A stretch of DNA of 64,000 nt from Alphaproteobacteria bacterium. GTDB taxonomy: Bacteria > Pseudomonadota > Alphaproteobacteria > ATCC43930 > CGMCC-115725. The stretch is taken from positions 1 to 64,000 of the forward strand of contig JAGWNF010000013.1 in NCBI GenBank assembly GCA_028871455.1, written 5' to 3'. The stretch's first letter is position 1. Every line of letters starts with the position of its first letter. Positions 1-7,396 of the stretch are shown here, piece by piece. The notes beneath the pieces were generated by a model, which was given only the letters and a program-made list of their open reading frames with translations, ran no database searches and was not told where the DNA came from. Both the position numbers and the translations under genes were made by a program.

Positions 1-160
1 CGATCGTCCCGCAGCTTGGCCTTCACCCGGCGTTTGGGCGTTTTATTGCGTAATTGCAGGCCGTTCTCGCGGTACAGGCGATAAACACGCTTGGCGTTCA
101 CCGCCCATCCCTCCCGACGCAGCAGCACATGAATGCGCCGATAGCCGTACCTAGACGAAC
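1..160 (-). mobile_element. IS3-family transposase OrfB fragment
   Basis: Read on the minus strand from about 160 down to the window edge, one open frame gives RYGYRRIHVLLRREGW, then KRVYRLYRENG, then RNKTPKRRVKAKLRDD. This is the HTH_21 region just before the DDE integrase core of IS3-family OrfB transposases. The rest of the transposase would lie left of base 1. Upstream of about 160 the frame no longer resembles a transposase but becomes the DUF5131 gene, with no terminal inverted repeat, so the 5' part of the element is missing. The junction lies between about 155 and 175 and is an inferred recombination or deletion scar. IS subgroup not determined. Confidence 0.8.
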
Positions 161-931
161 GATGGTCGACGTCTTGCCAAAAGAGTCGACGATTTGCATA
201 CGCTTCGCGCCGTCACTCGTGTCGGATCGATCGGGACACCATTGCCCCCATTGCTTGAAATGGAACGCGACCTTCGCACGCTGGCACTGATCCCGCAGCG
301 ATCGCACCCACTCCGGATTCATCGGTCGCGCCTTTGATCCGCTCTCGCCGCCAGCAATCACCCAGTTAATGCGGTGCTCGCCTTTTCTAGGAATCATCCA
401 TCGAGACAGATCGAGATGGCCGACGAACGGTTCACATGACACGAACCGCACGACCGCAGGATGTTCCAACAGAATAGGAATACGACGGTTCGCCCAGAGT
501 TGATTTTCGGCCGTCGTTCCGAGCCAGACATTCGGCGGCCAGCAGTTGCCCCAGGGCGCCTTTTCGGCAATCTGTTCAGGACGCTTCGTCAGCAGCAGCC
601 AGTCGAGCGCGGGTGTGTTCTCGATCAGGGTCCAGAGACGCTCACGGACCAGATCAAGATCATTACGTGCCTCGAACACATCCGCCATCGACGCGCAAAA
701 AACGCGGCGCCGAATTCCTGCAACTGCAGCCTCGGCATTCCACCGGATCGGCTCGCGCCAATGCGCATCGCTGAAGAAGCGTCGCTCGCCCCGGGCTCCC
801 CAAATATCCAAGCCAACCCGTCGCGACCACGTCTCTGCGTAGCAATGCTTGCAGCCAGCAGAAACCTTCACGCATCCCCACCACGGGTTAAACGTGTGAT
901 GCGTCCATTCGATCGCGGAGTTCTTGCCCAC
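98..931 (-). pseudogene. DUF5131 (phage Gp37/Gp68) family protein, 3' end replaced by IS sequence
   Basis: The frame starts with GTG at 931, preceded by a GGGGAGGG ribosome site. It encodes the hallmark N-terminus of the phage Gp37/Gp68 family: IEWTHHTFNPWWGC followed by a cysteine cluster GCKHCYAE, later LLTKRPEQ, WLGTT, SCEP and WVIAGGESG, then HFKQWG. Function of the family is unknown; the clustered cysteines suggest a metal or Fe-S site (inference). After about residue 255 (near base 165) family similarity stops. The last residues (TAIGAFMCCCVGRDGR) are the IS3 transposase sequence read in another frame, so the normal C-terminus is lost. The protein may still be made but is a chimera. Together with the terminase gene nearby it points to phage-derived DNA. 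Confidence 0.8.
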
Positions 932-952
932 GGCGTGCCCTCCCCGGCGCGG

Positions 953-968
953 TATGCTTTATAGCATA
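953..968. promoter_or_regulatory. Perfect palindrome upstream of the DUF5131 gene
   Basis: TATGCT-TTAT-AGCATA is a perfect 6-bp inverted repeat lying 22-37 bases upstream of the GTG start of the DUF5131 gene and before the divergent DUF5996 gene. Its AT-rich core could supply a -10 element or an operator. No regulator can be assigned from sequence. Confidence 0.3.
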
Positions 969-1059
969 ATTGCGTACCGGCCAGAACAAAAAGAGAACGC
1001 TGTAATCCGGCTTATTTTCGGCCCGTCTTCATGCAAGCTCCCGCACCAGGAGCACCGCC

Positions 1060-1995
1060 ATGCCCACCGCCGTTTGGCCCGACCTGCCCTATCCCGCGTG
1101 GCGCGACACGGCCGCGACGTTGCAGCTCTGGACGCAGATCGTCGGCAAGGTCCGGCTGGCGCTGACACCGTGGGTCAACCACAGCTGGCAGGTGCCGTTC
1201 TATGTCACGGCGCGCGGGCTCGGCACGACGGCGATTCCGATCGGCAGCGAGATTCTCGAGATCGAGTTCGATTTCATCGGTCATCGCCTCGCCGTCCGCA
1301 CCAGCCGGGGCGAGAACCGCAGCTTGCCGCTCGAGCCACAGACGGTGGCCGAGTTCTATCGCCGGGTTCTCACGCTGCTGAAAGACATCGGCATCGCGGT
1401 CGCGATCAACGAAATGCCGAACGAGATCGCCAACCCGATCCGCTTTTCCGCGGACCGCAGCCACGCCGCCTACGACGCCGACGCGGCGCAGCGCTTCTGG
1501 CGCGCGCTGGTCCAGGCCGACTGCGTCTTCAAGCTGTTTCGCAGCGGCTTCCTCGGCAAGGCGAGTCCGGTGCATTTCTTCTGGGGCAGCTTCGATCTGG
1601 CGGTGACGCGCTTCTCCGGCCGGACGGCGCCGCGCCATCCCGGCGGCGTGCCCGGCCTTCCCGATGCCGTGACGCGCGAAGCCTATTCGCACGAAGTGAG
1701 CAGCGCCGGCTTCTGGCCCGGCAACGACGCGTTTCCGCGGGCGGCGTTCTATTCCTATGCCTATCCCGAGCCGGCGGGCTTTCGCGGCCGGAAGGTGAGC
1801 GCGGGCGCCGCGTTTGACGCGACGCTGGGCGAGTTCATCCTGCCCTATGACGCGGTGCGCCGCGCCGCCGAGCCCGACGATCTGCTGCTCGATTTTCTGG
1901 CGACGACCTATGCCGCCGCGGCCGACGCCGGAAAGTGGGACCGCGCGGCGCTCGAATGTCCGCTCGGCGTGCCGTCGCGGGTGCGGCCGGTTTAG
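1060..1995 (+). CDS. DUF5996 family protein
   Basis: A 311-residue protein that matches the DUF5996 family over its full length. It starts WPDLPYPAWRDTAATL and LWTQIVGKVRLAL, with NHSWQVPFYVTARG, IEFDFIGHRL, SPVHFFWGSFDLAVTRFSGR, TREAYSHEVSSAGFWPG and YSYAYPEP, all family hallmarks. No catalytic function is established. There is no signal peptide or membrane segment, so it should be cytoplasmic. AGGAG lies 8 bases before the ATG, supporting the start. The stop codon overlaps that of the convergent terminase gene by three bases. The family is widespread in chromosomes, so it is not itself evidence of a phage. Confidence 0.85.
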   Translation: MPTAVWPDLPYPAWRDTAATLQLWTQIVGKVRLALTPWVNHSWQVPFYVTARGLGTTAIPIGSEILEIEFDFIGHRLAVRTSRGENRSLPLEPQTVAEFYRRVLTLLKDIGIAVAINEMPNEIANPIRFSADRSHAAYDADAAQRFWRALVQADCVFKLFRSGFLGKASPVHFFWGSFDLAVTRFSGRTAPRHPGGVPGLPDAVTREAYSHEVSSAGFWPGNDAFPRAAFYSYAYPEPAGFRGRKVSAGAAFDATLGEFILPYDAVRRAAEPDDLLLDFLATTYAAAADAGKWDRAALECPLGVPSRVRPV

Positions 1996-2603
1996 CGCTT
2001 CGCGCCGACGATTTCGCGCCACGCCGCCGCGAATTCGCGCGCCAGCGCGAGCAGCTCCTCGTCCTTCGCCTCGAGCGTTTCGCGCAGGATGGCACGGGCT
2101 TCGCGGCCGGCGCGGGCGACCGCGGCGCTATCGTCCATCGGCGCATCCGGCCGCAGGCGGTAGCTCGTGCGGCCATCGGTCACCAGGCCGAGATGCCGCG
2201 CCAGCATTTTGAGCGCGCGGTGCTTGTCGTGCAGACGCAGAAAGGTCAGTGGCGGCCCCTTGCGCCGACCGCGCGCGACGATCCGCACCGCGGCGGCGGA
2301 TTCGGCGTCGAGGCCCGCCGCCGGGCGGAGCTTCATGCCCCACGGTCCCCAATCGTAGTAGTCGCGCGCGTCGGAAAAGGCGATGCGCGCGTATTCCCGA
2401 ATCACGCGATCGGCGGTGATGCCGGTGCGCGCGGCGCGCTCCGCCATCGCCTGGCGCACCGCCGCCTGCACGTCCTGGCGCGCCATCAGCTTGGAGCCGC
2501 GCACCCGCGCGAGGTGCGCCGGATAGCCGACGCGCCGCGCCGCGGCAGCGGCGTTCAGGTCCACGAGATATTCGCGGACGAATTGCTGGATGCGGAGGTG
2601 CAT
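1992..2603 (-). CDS. Phage terminase small subunit
   Basis: A 203-residue protein of the terminase small-subunit type (Terminase_2 family). An N-terminal helix-turn-helix region (RIQQFVREYLVDLNAAAAARRVGY) carries the pattern these proteins use to recognise packaging-site DNA. The segment GITADRVIREYARIAFSDARDYYDW is the characteristic link to the oligomerisation helices. No large terminase, portal or capsid gene follows within the window. It is therefore an orphan, from a decayed prophage or gene-transfer-agent-like element (inference). No good Shine-Dalgarno sequence precedes the ATG, so the start is uncertain by a few residues. A strong terminator sits just upstream on the same strand. Confidence 0.8.
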   Translation of the reverse strand: MHLRIQQFVREYLVDLNAAAAARRVGYPAHLARVRGSKLMARQDVQAAVRQAMAERAARTGITADRVIREYARIAFSDARDYYDWGPWGMKLRPAAGLDAESAAAVRIVARGRRKGPPLTFLRLHDKHRALKMLARHLGLVTDGRTSYRLRPDAPMDDSAAVARAGREARAILRETLEAKDEELLALAREFAAAWREIVGAKR

Positions 2604-2627
2604 GGGGAGACGCGCGGCGCGCGAAAC

Positions 2628-2659
2628 GAAAACGCCCGCGCGGCAGTTGCCGGCGGGCG
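2628..2659 (-). terminator. Rho-independent terminator upstream of the terminase gene
   Basis: On the minus strand CGCCCGC-CGGC, a loop of four, then GCCG-(bulged C)-GCGGGCG forms an 11-bp stem with one bulge, followed directly by TTTTCG. It lies about 25 bases before the terminase start. It would stop minus-strand transcripts entering from the right and insulate the terminase gene, as is common in phage late regions. Confidence 0.65.
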
Positions 2660-2757
2660 CATTTGTAAGTGTCCGGTTTTACTAGCATATTACTCCCTGT
2701 GAGTCAAGGAAAATCCGGCGAAACGCGGCGTGCGCGCACCCGTCCCACGGCCACGCG

Positions 2758-3171
2758 ATGAGTCCGGACCTTTTCGCCGACCTCGCCCTCGCCGTGCTGG
2801 CGGCGCATATCGCGGTGATCGCGTTCAATGTGATCGGCCTCGTCATCGTGCCGATCGGCGGCGCGCTCGGCTGGCGGTTCGTGCGCATTTTCTGGTGGCG
2901 GGCGTTGCACCTGGCGCTGCTCGGCGTGGTCGCGCTCCAGGCGCTGTTCGGCCGCGCGTGCTTTCTCACCTTGTGGCAGGCGGTACTCGAGACGGACGCC
3001 GGCGCGCCGGCGTCGCGCCAGCCACTGATCGCGCGCTGGATCGAGAGCCTGATCTTCTGGAACCTGCCGATCGGGTTCTTCGCCGCGCTCTATGTCGCGG
3101 TGCTGGTCTATGCGGCGGCGCTGTGGCGGCTGGTGCCGCCCGAACGCCGCGCGGCGCGCCCGAAGGCCTGA
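2758..3171 (+). CDS. DUF2784 domain membrane protein
   Basis: A 137-residue integral membrane protein with four predicted hydrophobic segments (about residues 5-35, 46-65, 92-115 and a final YVAVLVYAAALWRL). The pattern of a first long helix, a WRFVRIFWWRALHLALL segment and a central Cys-containing loop (GRACFLTLWQ) matches DUF2784. Family function is unknown; the location would be the inner membrane. The start follows the AT-rich end of the terminase region. It probably stands alone, since the next gene is 124 bases away. Confidence 0.7.
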   Translation: MSPDLFADLALAVLAAHIAVIAFNVIGLVIVPIGGALGWRFVRIFWWRALHLALLGVVALQALFGRACFLTLWQAVLETDAGAPASRQPLIARWIESLIFWNLPIGFFAALYVAVLVYAAALWRLVPPERRAARPKA

Positions 3172-3295
3172 CCGCGCAGGCGATGCCGCCGCGTGCGCCG
3201 GACTCGACGCCGCCGACCGCCTGCGGATAAATTGCCGGTATCGGCGGCCGCGACGGGGGCGCCGCCGATCCAGCGCGCACGCGGGTGGAGGGCGC

Positions 3296-3448
3296 ATGGC
3301 AGAGCACAAGGTGTTGCGCGACCAGTCGCGCGCCTATCTGGAGCGGTCGAAGCGGGAAGCCGATCCGAAGCTGAAGCAGCTCCTGGCGCGGTATGCGGCG
3401 GCGCTCGCCAAGCTCGCCGAGAAGGTCGAGCAGCGCGACGACGACTAG
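3296..3448 (+). CDS. Small conserved helical protein (50 aa)
   Basis: ATG at 3296, preceded by GGTGGAGGG, opens a 50-codon gene too short for most ORF filters. The product is entirely helical and charged: RDQSRAYLERSKREADPKLKQL then LARYAAALAKLAEKVEQ. It resembles the very common alphaproteobacterial small proteins of the type RRLA...DPKLKRxLLxMAxAWxxLAE, for which no function is known. It lies between DUF2784 and a secreted protein. Confidence rests on the ribosome site and the recognisable pattern rather than on length. Confidence 0.6.
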   Translation: MAEHKVLRDQSRAYLERSKREADPKLKQLLARYAAALAKLAEKVEQRDDD

Positions 3449-3453
3449 ACCGC

Positions 3454-3566
3454 TCAGCGGTTGAGCAGCCAGAGAATCAGCGTGAGCACGACGCTGACGA
3501 CGATGCCGGTGGTCAGCGGGAAATAGAACGAGACGTGGGCGCTGGTGCCGCACGGTCGTTCATGTC
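3454..3566 (-). pseudogene. Relic of a DUF2905 gene (C-terminal part)
   Basis: On the minus strand the frame ending with TGA at 3454 reads HVSFYFPLTTGIVVSVV and then LTLILWLLNR. This is the conserved C-terminal membrane helix of DUF2905 proteins (usual form: GFSFYFPLxTxILxSxxLxLILWL). A stop codon interrupts the same frame about 38 codons upstream, and no start codon or first hydrophobic segment is present in frame. A neighbouring frame shows GRLP, the other DUF2905 hallmark. I read this as a frameshifted, partly deleted copy. Confidence 0.5.
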
Positions 3567-3636
3567 ATTTTTGCGGCACGGGAACACCGGCAACCTGCCG
3601 GCCGTTGTCAGGCTAAACGGCGAACGGAGACAGCCC

Positions 3637-3924
3637 ATGCGCAGCATTCGGATCGGCGTGACGATCGCGGCAGCGCTTGCCGTCGCGACGTTCGGGCTCG
3701 GCGCCGCGCCGGCGGCGGCGCAGTACTACTACGCCTGTCCGCCGGGCTATTACTACGCGCCGGGCTACGGCTGCGTCGCCAATCCGCCGCCGCCGGTCTA
3801 TTACTACGCGCCGCCGCCGCCGCCACCGGTGGTCTATCCGGCGCCCTTCTTCGGCTTCGGCTTCACCTTCGGCGGCCACGAGCACGAGCACGATCACGAC
3901 TGGCACGGCGGTTGGCACCACTGA
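3637..3924 (+). CDS. Secreted Tyr/Pro-rich protein with His-rich tail
   Basis: ATG at 3637 after ACGGAGAC. Residues 1-28 are a clear Sec signal peptide (RIGVTIAAALAVATFGLGAAPAAAQ, probable cleavage after AAA-Q). The mature part has three layers: tyrosine/proline repeats around two cysteines (YYYACPPGYYYAPGYGC), a run of prolines broken by YYYAP, and a Phe/Gly stretch. The His/Asp/Glu-rich end, HEHEHDHDWHGGWHH, could bind Zn, Ni or Cu (inference). Similar short YYYAPPG proteins are common in Rhizobiales and Rhodospirillales without known function. 95 residues. The region overlaps long spurious frames on both strands because of its GC bias. Confidence 0.65.
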   Translation: MRSIRIGVTIAAALAVATFGLGAAPAAAQYYYACPPGYYYAPGYGCVANPPPPVYYYAPPPPPPVVYPAPFFGFGFTFGGHEHEHDHDWHGGWHH

Positions 3925-3986
3925 CGGCAAGGCACCGCCGGCGCGAATGCCCGGACCGGGTCCGGGCCTGACGATCATTTCACCGG

Positions 3987-5933
3987 TTACGGACTGTTGC
4001 CCGAGAGCGGCGCGGCCTGGATCGATTGCGGCGCGCCGGTCGCTTCGGACGGCGGCGCGTTGCCCGACGGTTGCGTGCCGACCGACGGCGCGTGCGAAAT
4101 CACCACCTCGCGCGGCGGTCCATTGGCGACCGGAGCGCCCGCGCCGCTGCTCGCCGACGGTGGCGCGGCCGGCGCGGTAACGGGCGTCGACGGCGCGCGC
4201 GAGATCACGACCTCGCGCGGCGACGACGCGGGTGCGGTGGCGACCGGTCCATTCGACGCCAGCGCCGGAGTTGGCGCCGTTGCAGGTGCCGGCGCAGGTG
4301 TGGGCGCGGATGCCGGCGCCGACGTGCCGAGAGTGCCGAGCGAATGCGGCTGCTCGCCGTTCACGTAGCTCACGCCGTTCACCGTGACAGTGCCGCCCGG
4401 CGGCGCCAACGAGCCGGCAGAAGGCGCGGCTGAGGCCGCGGTCGGCGGCGCAGCAGCCGGCTGCGGCGCCGACGGCGGCACGGACGCCGTCGAAGGCGCC
4501 GGCGGCGCGGCTTGCGGATGAAGCACGGCTTCGATCGCCGGCGGCAGCGCGTCTTCGCCGGGCGCCTTGGGCGCCGGCGCCGGCTTGACCGCGGCGGTGC
4601 GGGCTGGCTTGGCGGCCGGCGCGGCGGCGGTCCGTGTCGGCGTCAGCTTCACCGCCGGCAAATCCGGCGGCAGCGGCGGCGGCACCGCAGCGATTTTCGG
4701 CTGGAGCATGGCCCGCGGCAGATCCGCCGCGGTCGCATGCGGCGCGGGTGGCGGTGCGGCGGCGGCGTGAACCGGTGGCGGCGCGGGCGGCGGCGACGGC
4801 GCGGTCGCCGCCGGCGTCGGTGCGCTCGGCGTCGGCATCGCGGTCGGCGTCTGCGGCGGTGTCGGCAATGCAGTGCCGGTCGCGGCGGTTTGGACCGGCG
4901 ACGGGCCGGCGCGATACCAGGCGGCGATGGCGCCGACCGCGAGCAGCAGCACGCCGGCCGCGGCGGCGTAAGGCCAGTGCCGGCGGCGACGCGGCCGCCA
5001 ATCGGTCAAGCCGGAATCCGGCCGCAAGGCGCCGGTGCGCAGGCTCGGCTCGTGGCGACGGCCGGCGCCGGTCGGACGCAGCGGAATCACCGGCTCACCG
5101 GCTTCGAGCGAGAATTGCGGCTCGGCGCGGCCGGCAAAATGCGGCTCGGCACGTGCAGGCTCGGCCGACGCGCGACGCGGCTCGTCCCCCTTGTCGTCGA
5201 ACCGCAGCGTCGCCTCATCGGGCGGCGCCATCGACGGCGACGGCGGTGTCGGCGCGACGCGGCGCGGCACCAGACGGACATCCTCGTCGGACGGCTCGGC
5301 CGGCAGCTGGCGCGGCACCAGCCGCGGCAACTCGGGCTGGGCGGCACGCGGCGGCGCAGCCTTGGGCGCTTGCGACGGCCGCTGCGGCGGCGGCTCGGCG
5401 CGGACCTTCGGTTCGGACGACGGGCGCGACGGTGGACGCGCGGGCGCCGGCTCGGCGGTAATCGGGTGACGCTCGGCCGAAGGCGCGCGGCGAAGCTGCA
5501 CCAGCATCAGATCGGGCGCGGCGAGCAACAGCTCGACCACCGCCTCGCACCAGTTGGGATTGCCGATCGTCCCCTGCACGGGCGCGAGCGCGGCGGCCAG
5601 CAGATCGCCGACGACGCCGATCTCGCCGGCGCCGACGGCGACCGGCACGATCGGCAGCGCGCCGGCGCGCAGCGCCGGAAAGCCGGTGCGCGCCAGGAAA
5701 TCCTCGAGCGGCGCCACCGCCGCTTCGGGCGAACCGGTATCGACCAGCGCGATGCCCTGGTCGGGATGGAGCGCGAGGAAGCGCACCCAGGGCGGGCCGT
5801 CAGCACCCGACGGGCGGCGATTGGCCAGCACCACCCAGGGCGCCGGCAGGGCCGCCAGCGCCTCGCGCAGGCGCAGCGCGACGCGCCGTTCGGCCAGCGG
5901 CGCCACGCGTCGACCGGTAATTCCGTTAAACAT
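3987..5933 (-). CDS. Ala/Pro-rich single-span membrane protein with NERD-like N-terminus
   Basis: A 648-residue protein. Residues about 1-150 form a compact domain (AERRVALRLREALAALP, WVVLANRR, VRFLALHPDQGIALVDT). The helix/strand order is reminiscent of nuclease-related NERD domains, but no active-site set is convincing. Residues 150-320 are disordered and Pro/Arg-rich, with LVPRQ/LVPRR repeats. One transmembrane helix follows (HWPYAAAAGVLLLAVGAIAAW, about 317-338). The rest is a long Ala/Pro-rich segment with a twice-repeated REVVIS(R/H)APS motif near the end, plus GTVTVNGVSYVNG. I do not recognise a function. It stands alone; the nearest minus-strand neighbour begins 236 bases away. Confidence 0.6.
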   Translation of the reverse strand: MFNGITGRRVAPLAERRVALRLREALAALPAPWVVLANRRPSGADGPPWVRFLALHPDQGIALVDTGSPEAAVAPLEDFLARTGFPALRAGALPIVPVAVGAGEIGVVGDLLAAALAPVQGTIGNPNWCEAVVELLLAAPDLMLVQLRRAPSAERHPITAEPAPARPPSRPSSEPKVRAEPPPQRPSQAPKAAPPRAAQPELPRLVPRQLPAEPSDEDVRLVPRRVAPTPPSPSMAPPDEATLRFDDKGDEPRRASAEPARAEPHFAGRAEPQFSLEAGEPVIPLRPTGAGRRHEPSLRTGALRPDSGLTDWRPRRRRHWPYAAAAGVLLLAVGAIAAWYRAGPSPVQTAATGTALPTPPQTPTAMPTPSAPTPAATAPSPPPAPPPVHAAAAPPPAPHATAADLPRAMLQPKIAAVPPPLPPDLPAVKLTPTRTAAAPAAKPARTAAVKPAPAPKAPGEDALPPAIEAVLHPQAAPPAPSTASVPPSAPQPAAAPPTAASAAPSAGSLAPPGGTVTVNGVSYVNGEQPHSLGTLGTSAPASAPTPAPAPATAPTPALASNGPVATAPASSPREVVISRAPSTPVTAPAAPPSASSGAGAPVANGPPREVVISHAPSVGTQPSGNAPPSEATGAPQSIQAAPLSGNSP

Positions 5934-6169
5934 GACCCGTCCCCTTTAACCCGCGCGGCCGCACCCGGCACCGCGCACCATTCCCATCCTGCGCGCCCAT
6001 TGCGGACTGACAAGGGCGCGCGCGTGTCAAAATCATGGCGAAACCTGGGCGCCGCCAGCGGTCCGCGCCGCCGCCGCGCCCCGCGGGAGCGACGTTATGC
6101 CCGATTCGGGCCGCCAACGCACGCCACGATGTCGCAAGCCGGCGGCAGCCCGCCGCCGCGCCGGTGGTC

Positions 6170-6484
6170 TCACGTCTTGTCGAGAACGTCGCCGATCCAG
6201 CTCAAGGCCGCAACCGAGCGCGGCAGGCCGAGGGTCGGAATCGCCAGCACCGCGACCTGGCGGATTTCCGCGGCGGTGCAGCGATCGGCGAGTGCGCGCC
6301 GCGTGTGGGAATGAACCGCGCCTTCCGATCCGAGACCGATCGCCAGCGCGAGCTTGATCAGCCGCCGGCTCTTGGCGTCGAGCGGGCCGGCCTTGGCACA
6401 TGACTCGCCCAATTTCTCGTAAGCGGCCCAGACCTCGGGACAAGTGGACTGCAAATTCTCGAGCGGCTTGGGGATCTTCGGCAT
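6170..6484 (-). CDS. Carboxymuconolactone decarboxylase (AhpD-like) family protein
   Basis: ATG at 6484 is preceded by GGAGCG and gives a 104-residue protein. The longer upstream frame has no ribosome site and odd composition. The core SRRLIKLALAIGLGSEGAVHSHTRRALADRC...EIRQVAVLAIPTLG is the CMD fold (all-helical, usually hexameric or trimeric). AhpD-type members carry a CxxC redox pair before the His. Here that motif reads EGAVHSH, so the Cys pair is absent and peroxidase-reductant chemistry is unlikely. It is divergent from the cytochrome c gene, and the FNR box at 6589-6602 lies between them, so it may share the oxygen control. Confidence 0.75.
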   Translation of the reverse strand: MPKIPKPLENLQSTCPEVWAAYEKLGESCAKAGPLDAKSRRLIKLALAIGLGSEGAVHSHTRRALADRCTAAEIRQVAVLAIPTLGLPRSVAALSWIGDVLDKT

Positions 6485-6588
6485 CGTTTCGCTCCATCGG
6501 CAGGACATACATGCGCGCCGGAGAGATCGCCGGCGTGCGGCGAATAAAATAAAAAGGCACCGTATCGCAGGCGTGCGCACGGCGGCAA

Positions 6589-6602
6589 TTGATCCATATC
6601 AA
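6589..6602. promoter_or_regulatory. Perfect FNR/FixK-type operator (TTGATCCATATCAA)
   Basis: TTGAT-CCAT-ATCAA matches the FNR/ANR/FixK consensus TTGAT-N4-ATCAA at every position. It sits in the divergent interval between the CMD gene and the cytochrome c gene. An activator site at -41.5 would put the rightward transcription start near 6637, favouring translation from the in-frame ATG at 6641 or 6653 rather than 6629. Confidence 0.8.
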
Positions 6603-6628
6603 CGCCGGCGGCATCGGCGTGCGATTTC

Positions 6629-7345
6629 ATGCGCGGCCGTATGACGACGAAAATGTCCACCCCACGCGGCGGTCGGCCGCGCCGCTCTTCTGTTGCCGCC
6701 GGATTTCGTCTGCTGGCTGCGCTCGGCGCCGGCACGCTGGCCGCGACGCTGGCGCCGTCGGCGGCCATGGCGCAATCGTCCGGCACGACGGAATTCGCCG
6801 CCGGCTCGGCGCCGCTGCTGGCCGATCCGCAGGGCACCCCGCTCGGCACCGTGACGCCGGGCACGCCGCTGACGGTAATCAAGCAAACCGGCCGTCTCGC
6901 CGAGGTGCGCATCGACGGCTGGTCGATGGCCGGCGCGGAAACCGTCGTCTTCGCCGCCAAGGGATTGCGCATCGTGCTGGCAGAGCTCTCGGCGGACCGT
7001 CCGGCCAACCGCACGGTCGGTGCGCGCAGCGAGGACCAATACGGCGGCGTTTGGGAGCAGGTGACGGTCACCGGCTGGGTATCGGCGAGCGACCTCGTCG
7101 CCGCCGTCGAGCCGGTCTGGCAAAAAGCTCACGTCTTGTTCGCGCAGCGGTGCACAAAATGTCATGCGCTGCACCAGCCGACCGAATTCACCGCCAATCA
7201 GTGGCCGCACATCCTTCAGATCATGACCAAGCGCGCCGTGCTGACCGCGGATCAAACCGCCTTGGTGACGAAGTATCTGCAAATCCACGCGCGGCAGCCG
7301 GGCACGCCGGCTACCGGTCCGAAGGGGCCCGGACCGCGCCGATGA
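6629..7345 (+). CDS. Exported monohaem cytochrome c with SH3-like domain, TorC-tail type
   Basis: A 238-residue protein (start at 6629; 6641 or 6653 are good alternatives). A signal peptide ends near MAQ (residue 49). The next domain, APLLADPQGTPLGTVTPGT and VIKQTGRLAEVRIDGW, has the look of a bacterial SH3 domain. The C-terminal domain binds one c-type haem at CTKCH (residues 175-179). It is followed by TANQWPHILQIM, a pattern like the C-terminal monohaem domain of the TorC/DorC pentahaem quinol dehydrogenases, with Met near 205 as likely sixth ligand. The four-haem NapC-like part of TorC is absent. Directly upstream of the molybdoenzyme gene and between two FNR boxes, it is probably the periplasmic electron shuttle to that enzyme (inference). 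Confidence 0.75.
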   Translation: MRGRMTTKMSTPRGGRPRRSSVAAGFRLLAALGAGTLAATLAPSAAMAQSSGTTEFAAGSAPLLADPQGTPLGTVTPGTPLTVIKQTGRLAEVRIDGWSMAGAETVVFAAKGLRIVLAELSADRPANRTVGARSEDQYGGVWEQVTVTGWVSASDLVAAVEPVWQKAHVLFAQRCTKCHALHQPTEFTANQWPHILQIMTKRAVLTADQTALVTKYLQIHARQPGTPATGPKGPGPRR

Positions 7346-7382
7346 GATTGCTGCGACTGATTCGCATTAAAATCCTGCAATA

Positions 7383-7396
7383 TTGATCCAGATCAA
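7383..7396. promoter_or_regulatory. Perfect FNR/FixK-type operator (TTGATCCAGATCAA)
   Basis: TTGAT-CCAG-ATCAA is a second perfect consensus site, 78 bases upstream of the molybdoenzyme start. An activator at -41.5 would give a transcription start near 7431 and a leader of about 43 bases, which is a normal arrangement for an FNR-activated gene. Confidence 0.82.

Noticed and set aside
4512-6314. 600-codon plus-strand frame opposite the Ala/Pro-rich membrane protein
   Set aside because: Dominated by Arg-rich low-complexity sequence; the minus-strand protein has a membrane helix and normal domains.
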